Source: Fimbriimonas ginsengisoli Gsoil 348 (GTDB lineage: Bacteria > Armatimonadota > Fimbriimonadia > Fimbriimonadales > Fimbriimonadaceae). From it: DNA of 64,000 nt. The stretch's first letter is position 1. Each line of letters begins with the position of its first letter. This document shows positions 50,891 through 59,239 of this stretch, in pieces. The notes beneath the pieces were generated by a model. It was not told where the DNA came from. It saw nothing but the letters and a program-made list of their open reading frames with translations, and did no database searches. The stretch covers positions 62,001 through 126,000 of the forward strand of contig CAMCVK010000008.1 in the NCBI GenBank assembly GCA_945881865.1, read 5' to 3'. The position numbers and the translations under genes were made by a program.

Positions 50891-51471
50891 GTGAACCTTC
50901 GGCGCGAGCACAGTTTAAAAACGTTGACCCGCCGTTTTGGGTGGCATGGAACCAGGCCCTCGCCAGCATCCGCGTTCGGTTTTTCCGGCAGCTGATCACC
51001 AGCGTTGGCATCGCGCTTGGCATCGCGTTCTACGCCTCGATGCAGACCCTTCGCATTGCCGAGAGCTCACTGACCAAAGACGACACGAAGATGCAGTGGC
51101 TCGTCGCGACTTCCCTACTGATGTGCCTCGTCGGCGTCACGAACTCGATGCTGATGTCGGTCTCGGAGCGTTTCCGCGAGATCGGCACGATCAAATGCCT
51201 TGGCGCTTCGGATAGCTTCATCGTGCGCGTCTTCTTTCTGGAGGCCACGATTCTCGGTGCGACCGGCTCCTTCGCTGGCGCCACGCTCGGTGTTGGGCTT
51301 AGCTGGATTGCGGCACGCGCCAGCGGGGCGGACGTCGCCTTCGCCGATTGTCTCGGCATCACCCTGGGCGCCACCGTAATCGGAATGGTGATGACGGTCC
51401 TCGCGGCAGTTGCCCCCGCCATTCAGGCCGCCAAGATGCCCGCCGCCGCCGCGCTCCGCGTGGAAGTGTAG
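50887..51471 (+). CDS. Short FtsX-like ABC permease
   Basis: 194 residues with four membrane segments (about 33-53, 71-92, 112-137, 158-182). MLMSVSERFREIGTIKCLGASDSFIV is the hallmark coupling region of MacB/FtsX/LolCE permeases, and the protein ends PAIQAAKMPAAAALRVEV like those families. The large periplasmic domain between helices 1 and 2 is missing: only about 18 residues connect them. That makes it one of the smallest permeases of this kind. The ATP-binding gene follows. Confidence 0.85.
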   Translation: MSEPSARAQFKNVDPPFWVAWNQALASIRVRFFRQLITSVGIALGIAFYASMQTLRIAESSLTKDDTKMQWLVATSLLMCLVGVTNSMLMSVSERFREIGTIKCLGASDSFIVRVFFLEATILGATGSFAGATLGVGLSWIAARASGADVAFADCLGITLGATVIGMVMTVLAAVAPAIQAAKMPAAAALRVEV

Positions 51472-51482
51472 AAAATTTCGTT

Positions 51483-52229
51483 ATGGAAAATAGCAGAGAA
51501 GCAAACACCCAGGACGTTGTTGTCCGAACCGTCGACGTAGCCAAGCAGTACGGCGAGGGCGAGGCGGCCGTGCGCGCGCTCAACGGCGTTACATGCGAGA
51601 TTTACGGCGGCGAGTACCTGTCAATCATGGGCCCCTCTGGCTCGGGCAAGTCGACGCTGTTCAACATGATCGGCGGCCTGGACAAACCCTCCGAAGGTTC
51701 GGTTTTCGTGAACTCGGTCGACATCGCCGAGCTCACCGCCCGGGAGTTGGCGTTTCTTCGCTGCCACACCATCGGTTACATTTTCCAAACGTTTAACCTC
51801 ATCACGGTTCGCACCGCGCTAGAGAACGTCACGCTTCCGATGCTATTTGCCGGCACACCTCCCGACGAGGCCGAAGAGCGCGGAATGGAGCTTCTCGATT
51901 TGGTTGGGCTCGGGCACCGGTATCATCACCGCCCCACGGAGCTGTCCGGTGGTCAGCAACAGCGTGTAGCAATCGCGCGGTCATTGGCGAATCACCCGCG
52001 CATCATCCTCGCGGACGAGCCGACCGGAAACCTCGACTTGAAGACCGGCCAAGAGATCATCGACCTGCTTCGGTTGCTCAACCGCGACCAGAACGTGACG
52101 ATTATCTCGGCCACCCACGACCACAAGATGCTGGACGTGAGCGACCGGATTTTCCACATTAGGGACGGCAAGCTAGCGAAGATCGAGACGAAAGAAGAAG
52201 CGATCGCCTCCGGTCACGCGGCGGCCTAA
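51483..52229 (+). CDS. ABC transporter ATP-binding protein (MacB/LolD type)
   Basis: 248 residues from ATG 51483; an upstream reading overlaps the permease and is rejected. Walker A GPSGSGKST at 50-58, Q-loop FQTFNLI, signature LSGGQQQRVAIA, Walker B IILADEPTGNLDL and H-loop SATHDHKM are complete. This is the LolD/MacB subfamily, whose partners are FtsX-like permeases that move lipoproteins or peptides, or transmit force, rather than import substrate. Stop interlocked with the opposite gene. Confidence 0.93.
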   Translation: MENSREANTQDVVVRTVDVAKQYGEGEAAVRALNGVTCEIYGGEYLSIMGPSGSGKSTLFNMIGGLDKPSEGSVFVNSVDIAELTARELAFLRCHTIGYIFQTFNLITVRTALENVTLPMLFAGTPPDEAEERGMELLDLVGLGHRYHHRPTELSGGQQQRVAIARSLANHPRIILADEPTGNLDLKTGQEIIDLLRLLNRDQNVTIISATHDHKMLDVSDRIFHIRDGKLAKIETKEEAIASGHAAA

Positions 52230-53059
52230 AGCTTGGAGATGTAAACGGTCTTTTGCTCACCGGTCGAGTCGATCGACATCGTTCGGCCCATCGATACTTT
52301 GGTCTTCGACGTACCGCCGATCTCGGCCCGTAGCGTCCTGCCGGTTACCGGGTCGATCCAAATCTTCCCCGAAAGGTTGATCGTCGTCGACAGCCCGACC
52401 TCTTCCGCACCCCCGGGCAAGCCGGAGTTCTCGGGGACTTTCTGCGTCATTGACATGTTGGCCTCGCAATTGGCTAGCAGTAGCAGCGCCGGAACTCCGT
52501 TGAGCGATTCACGGGCCGAAAGCGTGTAGTGCATGAAGGATGCAGACTTACTCGGTAGAGTCGACGTCGGTAGTTTGACCTTCCAACTGCTGCCGATACC
52601 AACCAGCTCTGCCGGAAACTCCGGAAACACAAACCCGTTCGTGGCCGCAACCAAAGCACTGGCGTCGACCGTTTGACCGGGCATCGTGACCGGCGCATTC
52701 GCGAATCTCAGCCGATTAAGAACGTCGAGCGTTCCCAGTGTCTTCACGACGGTTGGCTTGTCCGACTTAGGCATCATCGCGGCCATCGGTCCGGTAACTT
52801 TCATCGGTTCCATTTGCGCCGTGGCCTCGATTTTCATTCCCTGGATGTCGGCGCCAACGCATCGGTACGACTGGGTCCCGGTTAGCGAGACCGAATAGCT
52901 CTGCTCGCCGGCCCCGCCAGGAAGTTCGACGGAGTTCTTCGTCTCGCTTGTGTACGTGTACCGCTCGCCTTCTGCCATCGCAAACTTCCGCCGAAGGAGG
53001 AAAGGCTGGTCGGCAGGAACCGGCAAGGTTCCCAGAACAAACAGGGTGGCAATCCACAT
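52226..53059 (-). CDS. Secreted protein of unknown function
   Basis: 277 residues. Signal peptide MWIATLFVLGTLPVPA, then a beta-rich domain with YTYTSETKNSVELPG near the start and IWIDPVTGRTLRAEIGG near the end, a pattern of proteins that compare or carry a ligand inside a beta barrel. No enzyme motif. The ATG has TAAACT exactly six bases upstream, predicting a leaderless mRNA. It is divergent from capA with 23 bases between starts. Confidence 0.65.
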   Translation of the reverse strand: MWIATLFVLGTLPVPADQPFLLRRKFAMAEGERYTYTSETKNSVELPGGAGEQSYSVSLTGTQSYRCVGADIQGMKIEATAQMEPMKVTGPMAAMMPKSDKPTVVKTLGTLDVLNRLRFANAPVTMPGQTVDASALVAATNGFVFPEFPAELVGIGSSWKVKLPTSTLPSKSASFMHYTLSARESLNGVPALLLLANCEANMSMTQKVPENSGLPGGAEEVGLSTTINLSGKIWIDPVTGRTLRAEIGGTSKTKVSMGRTMSIDSTGEQKTVYISKL

Positions 53060-53065
53060 GCCGCA

Positions 53066-53071
53066 AGTTTA
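53066..53071 (-). promoter_or_regulatory. -10 box TAAACT, leaderless start of 52226-53059
   Basis: Read on the minus strand, TAAACT ends six bases before ATG 53059. Confidence 0.55.
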
Positions 53072-53082
53072 CGGCACAATCC

Positions 53083-54084
53083 ATGCGTCCGCGTCGTCTT
53101 TTCATGGTGCTTTCTGCATTCAGCTTCATTCTCTTCGCCGGTCCGCCGGATGTCTCGCTCCTTTTCGGTGGAGATCTCATGCTCAACGCCGTGCCGGTTA
53201 AAGCCGCTCCTTTGCGCGCCCTCGCCCCGCAAGCGGCAAAGCACGATGCGTTCTTCGCCAACCTGGAGATTCCGCTCACGGACGTGCGCACGGCCACCGC
53301 CCGGAAGACACCGAAAGAACTTCGGGAGCGCGACCAGTACATTCTCAAAGCCGATCCGAAGCACATTGCATCGCTGAAGCAAGCCGGAATCACGGCGGTT
53401 AGCCTCGCGAACAACCACGCGATGGACTATGGCTGGCGAGGTCTGGCCCAGCAAAATGACGCGCTGGACGCCGCCGGAATTCCGCACGCCGGTGCCGGCA
53501 AGAACGCCGCCGCCGCCGCCCGCCCAACCACCGTAATCGCCGGAAAGCATCGCATCGCGCTCATTTCTTCCCTTGCATTTATGTCGCGAACCGCGCTTTG
53601 GAAGTGCACCCCGGCAACCACGAAGCAGCCCGGAATCATGGTGCTGCCTTTCAACGGGACCATCAACGACGACGCCCGCACAAAACTGAAAAGCTGGATC
53701 GGCACGGCTAGAAAAAACCACGACCTGGTGGTCGTCGCGTTGCACTGGGGCATTGAGCGTAAGGCGGTGCCGTCGCCGTACCAGGTCGCGCTCGGCCGGG
53801 CATGCATCGACGCGGGGGCTGACATCGTTTGGGGGCACCATCCGCACGTCCTGCAAGCCGCCGAAATCTACGAAGGTAAGCCGATCATGTACTCCCTCGG
53901 CAATCTGGTCTCGCCGACGCCTGCCCAGTCGGCTCTCATTTCAGCGAAATTGCAAGACGGCAAGTGGAGTTTGAACGTGCTTCCAACGGCTATCTCAGGT
54001 GCCAGGGTGAAGTTCTCCGCCTCGCGGGCAGATTACGACCGTCGAGTGCGGCTCTTCGAAAGAGCATATATAAGTAAACAATAA
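53083..54084 (+). CDS. CapA-family poly-gamma-glutamate/capsule metallophosphatase-like protein
   Basis: 333 residues from ATG 53083. A signal peptide or anchor (RRLFMVLSAFSFILFAG) precedes a calcineurin-like CapA domain with FGGDLMLN, NLEIPLTD, SLANNHAMDYGW, VVALHWGIE and VWGHHPHVLQ, carrying the usual metal ligands. CapA proteins act in capsule or poly-gamma-glutamate assembly, though many are orphan phosphatases. No capB or capC is near. The tail ends AYISKQ in a stretch of AT-rich codons. Confidence 0.88.
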   Translation: MRPRRLFMVLSAFSFILFAGPPDVSLLFGGDLMLNAVPVKAAPLRALAPQAAKHDAFFANLEIPLTDVRTATARKTPKELRERDQYILKADPKHIASLKQAGITAVSLANNHAMDYGWRGLAQQNDALDAAGIPHAGAGKNAAAAARPTTVIAGKHRIALISSLAFMSRTALWKCTPATTKQPGIMVLPFNGTINDDARTKLKSWIGTARKNHDLVVVALHWGIERKAVPSPYQVALGRACIDAGADIVWGHHPHVLQAAEIYEGKPIMYSLGNLVSPTPAQSALISAKLQDGKWSLNVLPTAISGARVKFSASRADYDRRVRLFERAYISKQ

Positions 54085-54165
54085 GATTTTCGTGCTTACC
54101 GAAGCAGTGTTCCGCACATCCCCGTTTAAAGGACCGTAGGCCGCCCTTGCACTACGGAACCCACC

Positions 54166-54783
54166 ATGACCCTCATCACCTTAGTTTCAGCTCTCGCGGC
54201 AACCATGATGTCGCCGACCACTTCCGGCCAAGCCGCCCCCGTCATGACGAACACAGTCGTGGTGGATCAGGAGATGATCAGCAAGGGGATGCGCATGCAG
54301 AACCCGATGGTCGGCGGCATGATGATGTCGGCGCAGAAGGACATCATCGACAACGCGGTCAACTCGGCCGATCACACGACGCTAGTCGCCGCCGTGAAAG
54401 CCGCGGGCCTCGTGGACACGCTCAAGTCCATGGGACCCTTCACTGTCTTCGCGCCGACCAACGCCGCATTTGGCATGCTTCCGGCCGGAACCGTGGATAG
54501 CCTCCTGATGGCGGAAAACAAGGACAAGCTCTCGAAGATCCTGACCTACCACGTCGTTGCAGGCAAGTTTGACTTCAACGCTCTCGCCCGGCTCATCAAG
54601 ACCGGCAGAGGCTCCACCACTCTCATGACGGCAAGCGGCGGAAAGCTGGTCGCCATGATGAACGGCGCCCATAACATCGTCATCAAGGACGAGTACGACA
54701 ACGTCGCGAGCATCTCGACCTACGACGTGCGACAGAGCAACGGAATCATCCACGTCATCACGAAGGTCTTGCTTCCTCGCTGA
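54166..54783 (+). CDS. Secreted fasciclin-domain protein
   Basis: 205 residues. A signal peptide (MTLITLVSALAATMMSPTTSG) is followed by a Met-rich linker (MRMQNPMVGGMMMSAQ) and one FAS1 domain at about 60-203: DHTTLVAAVKAAGLVDTL, FTVFAPTNAAFGMLPAG, LTYHVVAGKFD and the closing NGIIHVITKVLLPR. FAS1 domains mediate adhesion or bind hydrophobic ligands outside the cell. The Met-rich linker may bind metal. A hairpin follows at 54798. Confidence 0.92.
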   Translation: MTLITLVSALAATMMSPTTSGQAAPVMTNTVVVDQEMISKGMRMQNPMVGGMMMSAQKDIIDNAVNSADHTTLVAAVKAAGLVDTLKSMGPFTVFAPTNAAFGMLPAGTVDSLLMAENKDKLSKILTYHVVAGKFDFNALARLIKTGRGSTTLMTASGGKLVAMMNGAHNIVIKDEYDNVASISTYDVRQSNGIIHVITKVLLPR

Positions 54784-54797
54784 CTTTGACGGCACTG

Positions 54798-54833
54798 AAA
54801 CGGCCCAAAATCCTTGCGATTCCGGGGCCGTTT
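54798..54833 (+). terminator. Possible terminator after the fasciclin gene
   Basis: AAACGGCCC 54798-54806 pairs with GGGCCGTTT 54825-54833 around an 18-base loop. Only three T are at the end, so it is moderate. Confidence 0.45.
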
Positions 54834-54898
54834 GGGCGCGGTTGCAAACTTTTCATCTGAAACATCACGGCGCCGAAACAATTGCTTGCCAGGGGCCG

Positions 54899-54904
54899 TA
54901 CAAT
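54899..54904 (+). promoter_or_regulatory. -10 box TACAAT, leaderless start of TlpA gene
   Basis: TACAAT ends seven bases before ATG 54912; it supports this start over the longer frame from 54882. Confidence 0.55.
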
Positions 54905-54911
54905 CCAACGC

Positions 54912-55991
54912 ATGAAGCGAGTTTTTTGGTCTCTTTTGGCGTTGGCATCCACCTTCTCCGTCTCGTCGGTCGCCTCCGCCGGGATTGACGTTGGTGATAT
55001 GGCCCCCAGCATGACCCCGGCAAAGTGGGTGAAGGGTAAACCGGTCGCCAAATTCGAAAAGGGCAAGGTGTACGTCGTTGAGTTTTGGGCGACTTGGTGC
55101 GGCCCGTGCCTGCAGAGCATTCCTCACCTCACCGAGCTCGCCAAGAAGTTCAAGGGCAAGGTCAATTTCACCGGCGTAAGCGTGTGGGAGAACCAAACGA
55201 GCCCCGAGGACGACGCCTACTTCAAGAAGGTCGATGCCTTTGTGAAGGAAATGGGGCCGAAGATGGACTACAACGTCGCCGTGGATGGCCTCGATAAGTC
55301 GATGGCCAAAAACTGGATGGAAGCCGCGGGCGAGCGCGGAATCCCGAGTGCCTTCGTGATCGACCAGAAGGGACGCGTTGCCTGGATCGGCCACCCGCTT
55401 GCCGATCTTGAGAAAACGCTAAGCCAGGTCCTTGCTGGCACGTATGACATGGCGCCGGTGAAGCGAGCACGCGCGGAAGAGAAAGCGGCAGAGGCGAAAG
55501 AGCGGGCCGTTTACGCACCGATCCAAGCGGCCCTTGCCAATAAGGACTACAAGCTGGCTCTCAGCGAGATCGATAAGGCCGTTGCAGCGAACCCCGACCT
55601 TAAGCCTCGGTTCGCCATGACGAGAGTCGATTTGACGCTGCGAACGGACGAAGCCGCCGGTCTTCTGGCCGCCAAGGCGCTCGCAAACGATCCAGTTATT
55701 AAAAAGGACCCGAACGCACTGAACGCGCTCGCATGGAACCTCGCGACGTTTAAGTACGTCGGACCAACGGATTACAAGGTCGCCGTCGCCATCGCCAAAC
55801 AAGCGGTGGACGCCGGAGCCGGAAACGACCCGGCTGTCCTTGACACCTATGCCTATGCCCTCTTCAAATCTGGAGACAAAGCTACGGCCATCAAGACTCA
55901 AGAAAAGGCCATCGAATTGGCGAAGAAGTCCAACCCCGCGCTCGTCAAAGAGCTAGAAGGTCGGCTCGCCGAATTCAAAAAGACCAGCTGA
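54912..55991 (+). CDS. Exported TlpA-like thioredoxin with C-terminal TPR region
   Basis: 359 residues. Signal peptide MKRVFWSLLALASTFSVSSVASA; thioredoxin domain about 25-175 with FWATWCGPC (Cys63, Cys66), PHLTELAKKFKG and the cis-Pro in RGIPSAFVIDQKG; then an Ala-rich helical region (about 190-355) with TPR-like repeats such as ALNALAWNLATFKYVG. TlpA/ResA relatives reduce disulfides outside the cytoplasmic membrane, including in cytochrome c maturation, so it could serve CcmE/CcmF or the exported MsrA. Confidence 0.88.
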   Translation: MKRVFWSLLALASTFSVSSVASAGIDVGDMAPSMTPAKWVKGKPVAKFEKGKVYVVEFWATWCGPCLQSIPHLTELAKKFKGKVNFTGVSVWENQTSPEDDAYFKKVDAFVKEMGPKMDYNVAVDGLDKSMAKNWMEAAGERGIPSAFVIDQKGRVAWIGHPLADLEKTLSQVLAGTYDMAPVKRARAEEKAAEAKERAVYAPIQAALANKDYKLALSEIDKAVAANPDLKPRFAMTRVDLTLRTDEAAGLLAAKALANDPVIKKDPNALNALAWNLATFKYVGPTDYKVAVAIAKQAVDAGAGNDPAVLDTYAYALFKSGDKATAIKTQEKAIELAKKSNPALVKELEGRLAEFKKTS

Positions 55992-56053
55992 ACCCGCACT
56001 CTTGGCCCCGGCACCACGCTGGGGCCACCCCGAACCCCGCTACAAGAGCCTCC

Positions 56054-56404
56054 ATGACCAGCAGCCAGACGTCCATCATCGAAACGCGAACCCCCGGGCT
56101 GACCATTCGGCGCCCCTTCATCGAAGTGACCTTCCAGCAAGGGTTGCCCCAAGACGCGGGCGTTAACGGTTGCCGCGTGGAGCACGTCATTGACCTCGCG
56201 GTTGAACGCTTGCGAATGTATCAGGCGGGACCTTTGGCCTGTCCCGAAAATGCCGAGGCCATCGAGTCTCTGGGGCACGCTCAAGCCGCGCTGCAAGCTA
56301 GAATGCGCCGCCGGGTGGAGCAAGGCGTTATCAATACGATGGCGCCTCACCTCGTCGTTCGCACCGAAGACATGCATGAAGATTTTTCTGCTACCGGCGC
56401 CTAG
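56054..56404 (+). CDS. Small helical protein resembling the phage Acb2/Tad1 sponge family
   Basis: 116 residues, no signal peptide. The core is VTFQQGLPQDAGVNGCRVEH, then VIDLAVERLRMYQAGPLACP and ENAEAIESLGHAQAALQARM, ending RRRVEQGV. I recognise the order F-x-x-G, GVNG, two helices joined by a GP-x-x-C-x-ENA turn, and R-x3-R-x3-GV from small phage proteins that I link to the Acb2/Tad1 nucleotide-binding hairpin fold. That link is from memory and is moderate. TACAAG lies seven bases before the ATG. No phage gene is near. Confidence 0.6.
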   Translation: MTSSQTSIIETRTPGLTIRRPFIEVTFQQGLPQDAGVNGCRVEHVIDLAVERLRMYQAGPLACPENAEAIESLGHAQAALQARMRRRVEQGVINTMAPHLVVRTEDMHEDFSATGA

Positions 56405-56450
56405 CTCCCTATGATATAAATAAGGGGTCAAACGGCTTGGTGTACACGTC

Positions 56451-57098
56451 ATGAACCCCGGAATCTTCAAACTACCCCTCGTCACGGCATTGGTTGCGGT
56501 TGCCGCTTCAGGTGCATGGGGTGGACAATACGCCGGGTTTGATCTCCAAACTGTGGTGCCATCGATCACGATGGCAGAACACAGCTCCCCAACGTTTGAC
56601 AGCAATGCAGACAAGCGGGCATCGCTGTACGACCCACAGCTCACCCGGAGCAGTTTTTCTGACTTCCTGATGCAGCAAGGAATTGACTATGTGATGCCAG
56701 CGGGCGTCATAGCGCAGGACAAAAGCGTTTCCATCGGCCTGAGCGAGCGGCCCGTCTCCGAGGTGATCGCGATCGTAGCCGAAGCGTTTGGTGCCGCCGC
56801 TGAACTGCGCTCGAACGTTTGGTATTTCAAGAACCGCCACGTGGTTCTGACCTACTCTGAGACGGTGGCTCCCATCTCTTCGCAGTTGGCGGCTCCCCGG
56901 GACCGACGGCTGGATCCACTCATCGACTCTCTCACCGAGGCTCAGGTAACCCGCGCGGGTCGCTTGGGCTACCTGACCTTTAAGGAACTCTCGATCAAGC
57001 AACGCGCCCTCCTGCCGAAACACTTGATTCCCGCTTCTAAGGCTGCGACCGACGCAAAGATTCGGCTGCCAAAAGACAGTTTGCCGGTGTTTAAATAG
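56451..57098 (+). CDS. Exported STN-domain-like protein
   Basis: 215 residues. A signal peptide (GIFKLPLVTALVAVAASGAWG) precedes a long linker and a short domain around 85-135: VSIGLSERPVSEVIAIVAEA and AAELRSNVWYFKNRHVVL follow the beta-alpha-beta pattern of STN (secretin and TonB N-terminal) domains. There is no secretin or TonB part, so it is a stand-alone STN protein. A TATGAT/TATAAAT-rich stretch about 40 bases upstream may be its promoter. The last base of a Lys codon and the TAG stop form ATAG, used below. Confidence 0.65.
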   Translation: MNPGIFKLPLVTALVAVAASGAWGGQYAGFDLQTVVPSITMAEHSSPTFDSNADKRASLYDPQLTRSSFSDFLMQQGIDYVMPAGVIAQDKSVSIGLSERPVSEVIAIVAEAFGAAAELRSNVWYFKNRHVVLTYSETVAPISSQLAAPRDRRLDPLIDSLTEAQVTRAGRLGYLTFKELSIKQRALLPKHLIPASKAATDAKIRLPKDSLPVFK

Positions 57099-57487
57099 TC
57101 GAGCCGTCTTCAAATCCGAAATGGATTGGAGTCGGTGGCCTCTTTGCCCTCATTGCGGTCGGGCTTGGAGCGTTTGGAACGCACTCCCTACGCGCGTCCG
57201 TTACTCCAGACCGACTCGTCACATGGCAAACCGGCGTTCAGTACCAGCTGGTTCACGCCTTGGCCATCCTGCTTGTCTTCTGCATGTCGGCCACGCTTGG
57301 CCAGAAGGCGGCCAACGTCGCCATGGCCCTATTCGCGGTCGGAATTCTCATTTTCTCGGGGAGTCTCTACGCGCTCGTGTTGCTGAACCTGCCGATCCTG
57401 GGAGCGATCACCCCGCTGGGCGGACTCTGTTTCCTGGTTGGTTGGGGCAGCATCGTAGTTCACGCGTTCCGCGCAAAGCCATCGTAA
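57095..57487 (+). CDS. DUF423-family membrane protein (start not canonical)
   Basis: 130 residues if read from ATA 57095. WIGVGGLFALIAVGLGAFG, then the Thr-His-Ser-Leu-rich loop, YQLVHALAILLVFCMS, FSGSLYALVLLNLPIL and AITPLGGLCFLVGWG cover the whole DUF423 (YgdD) family length with four membrane segments. No ATG, GTG or TTG occurs in frame between a TAA at 57092 and the TTG at 57260, which would remove half the domain. ATA 57095 forms an ATAG overlap with the preceding stop; ATT 57125 is the other near-cognate codon. Confidence 0.8.
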   Translation: MVEPSSNPKWIGVGGLFALIAVGLGAFGTHSLRASVTPDRLVTWQTGVQYQLVHALAILLVFCMSATLGQKAANVAMALFAVGILIFSGSLYALVLLNLPILGAITPLGGLCFLVGWGSIVVHAFRAKPS

Positions 57488-57490
57488 ACT
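57485..57490 (+). promoter_or_regulatory. -10 box TAAACT, leaderless start of M14 peptidase
   Basis: TAAACT ends six bases before ATG 57497. Its first three bases are the DUF423 stop codon. Confidence 0.55.
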
Positions 57491-57496
57491 AGCGCC

Positions 57497-59239
57497 ATGC
57501 CCGTTTGGCCGTTCCTCGCCGTCGCTTTCCAAGACTGGACCATCACCGCCGAGCGAACGAAATTCGCCGAGACTGGTCGGTACGAGGAAGCGGTGGGATT
57601 CTGCAAGCGACTCGCCCGCTTCAGCCCGGCCGCAAAGGTGATCACCTACGACAAGTCTCCCGAAGGGCGACCGATGGTGGCGCTGTTGATATCCAGCGAC
57701 CGCTCATTCTCCGAGAAGGCTTTCGCGACGTCCAAGAAGCCGCTCATTTTTGTCCAGAATGGCATTCACAGCGGCGAGATCGAAGGCAAAGATGCCTCGC
57801 TGATGCTCGCCCGCGACATGCTGGTTCATCGAAAGCATCCGGAGCTCCTTGCCGGAGCGAACTGGGTGATCGTGCCGGTCTTCAGCTTGGATGCCCACGA
57901 GCGGTTCGGGCCCTTCAACCGAATCAACCAGAACGGGCCCACAGAGATGGGCTGGCGAGCCACCGCGCAAAACTTGAACCTGAACCGCGACTGGATGAAG
58001 GCGGACGCACCCGAGATGCGCGCCGAAATCAGCCTCGTGCAGCGCTACAAGCCCGACATCTTCTTTGATAACCACACCACCGACGGAGCCGACTTTCAGT
58101 ACGTCCTCACGCTGGGAATCCCCTGGGGAAGCTCAATTCCGTCGGAAACCGCCGCGTGGTCGAAGAAGCTCTACAACATGCTGGAGCGACGCTGCTCCAG
58201 CGAGGGCTTCCCGACCGCACCCTACTTCAGTCTCAATAATCGAACCGATCCATCGAAAGGAATCACCGTCAGCGACTACAGCCCCCGGTTTTCGCATGGC
58301 TACGTGTCGGCCCTGAATCGCCCCGCGATCCTGGTGGAAACGCACGTTCTTAAGCCGTATGAGCCTCGCGTGAGGGCGACGTACTCGGTGATGGTGGAAA
58401 CCGCGCTTGAGTGCGTCCGGCAGGCCAAAGACCTGAAGGCGATGAACGCCCGCGCCGATGCGGCGGCGGCCAGCGTCAAGGAAGGCGACTCGGTTGTTCT
58501 GACAAGCGAGCTGACGAACGAAACCGAGCCGTTCACGTTCTTGGCCTATCCCTACGCTCCTCGGCCCAGCAGCATCACCGGGCGGCCTGTCGCCGCGTGG
58601 GATCGAACCAAGCCGCAAACGGTTGCTACGACCGTGCGGTGGAAGTTTAAGCCCGGTCTGAGCGTGGCCGCTCCGGCGGCCTACGCCGTCCCGCCGGCGT
58701 GGCATGGCGTCATCGACCGGCTCAAGCTTCACGGAGTTAAGTCCTTCACCCTGAACAAGCCAATGACGGACCTGTTCTGGACGGAACGCTTCGAGGACGT
58801 CAAATTCGCTCCGAGCCCGTTCGAGTCGCGGCAGCAGCCTTCCTTCAAATCGGTTGCCATAAACGGAACGCGGACGCTGCCTGCTGGCACGGTAATCGTG
58901 CCGGTGGCCCAACCGCACTCGCGCCTGCTGATTCACCTGATGGAGCCGAACGCGCCGGACTCTTTTGTTCAGTGGGGCTTCTTCAACACGATTTTCGAAT
59001 CAAAGGAATACGCGGAAGATTACGCGATGGAACCCTACGCCAACAAAATGTTGGCCGGTAACCAAGCCCTTGCTAAGGAGTTTGCCGAAGCCCTGAAAGA
59101 CGAAAAGTTCGCTGCCAGTGCATCCGCACGGCTCGACTTCTTCTACCGCCGATCGCCCTACTTCGACGATCGGCTCAACAAATACCCAGTTGTACGGCTC
59201 AGCACCGCACAACTTTTGAAAGCACGCGGGCGAAACTAG
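57497..59239 (+). CDS. M14-family zinc carboxypeptidase-like protein
   Basis: 580 residues. The zinc site is present: His91 and Glu94 in NGIHSGEIEG, and a third His in FFDNHTTDGADF. A Glu in ILVETHV is the likely general base position. NLNRDWMKADAPEMRA carries the Arg/Asn substrate residues. The C-terminal 250 residues are an extra beta-rich domain. The N-terminus (MPVWPFLAVAFQ) is a weak signal, so export is uncertain. It should cut C-terminal residues from peptides or cell-wall fragments. Stop interlocked with the acetyltransferase. Confidence 0.88.
   Translation: MPVWPFLAVAFQDWTITAERTKFAETGRYEEAVGFCKRLARFSPAAKVITYDKSPEGRPMVALLISSDRSFSEKAFATSKKPLIFVQNGIHSGEIEGKDASLMLARDMLVHRKHPELLAGANWVIVPVFSLDAHERFGPFNRINQNGPTEMGWRATAQNLNLNRDWMKADAPEMRAEISLVQRYKPDIFFDNHTTDGADFQYVLTLGIPWGSSIPSETAAWSKKLYNMLERRCSSEGFPTAPYFSLNNRTDPSKGITVSDYSPRFSHGYVSALNRPAILVETHVLKPYEPRVRATYSVMVETALECVRQAKDLKAMNARADAAAASVKEGDSVVLTSELTNETEPFTFLAYPYAPRPSSITGRPVAAWDRTKPQTVATTVRWKFKPGLSVAAPAAYAVPPAWHGVIDRLKLHGVKSFTLNKPMTDLFWTERFEDVKFAPSPFESRQQPSFKSVAINGTRTLPAGTVIVPVAQPHSRLLIHLMEPNAPDSFVQWGFFNTIFESKEYAEDYAMEPYANKMLAGNQALAKEFAEALKDEKFAASASARLDFFYRRSPYFDDRLNKYPVVRLSTAQLLKARGRN

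Noticed and set aside
57126-57386. 86-codon and 123-codon plus-strand frames starting at 57126 and 57121
   Set aside because: The third frame carries the conserved DUF423 sequence over the whole region; these two frames are Ser/Arg/Pro-rich shadows.
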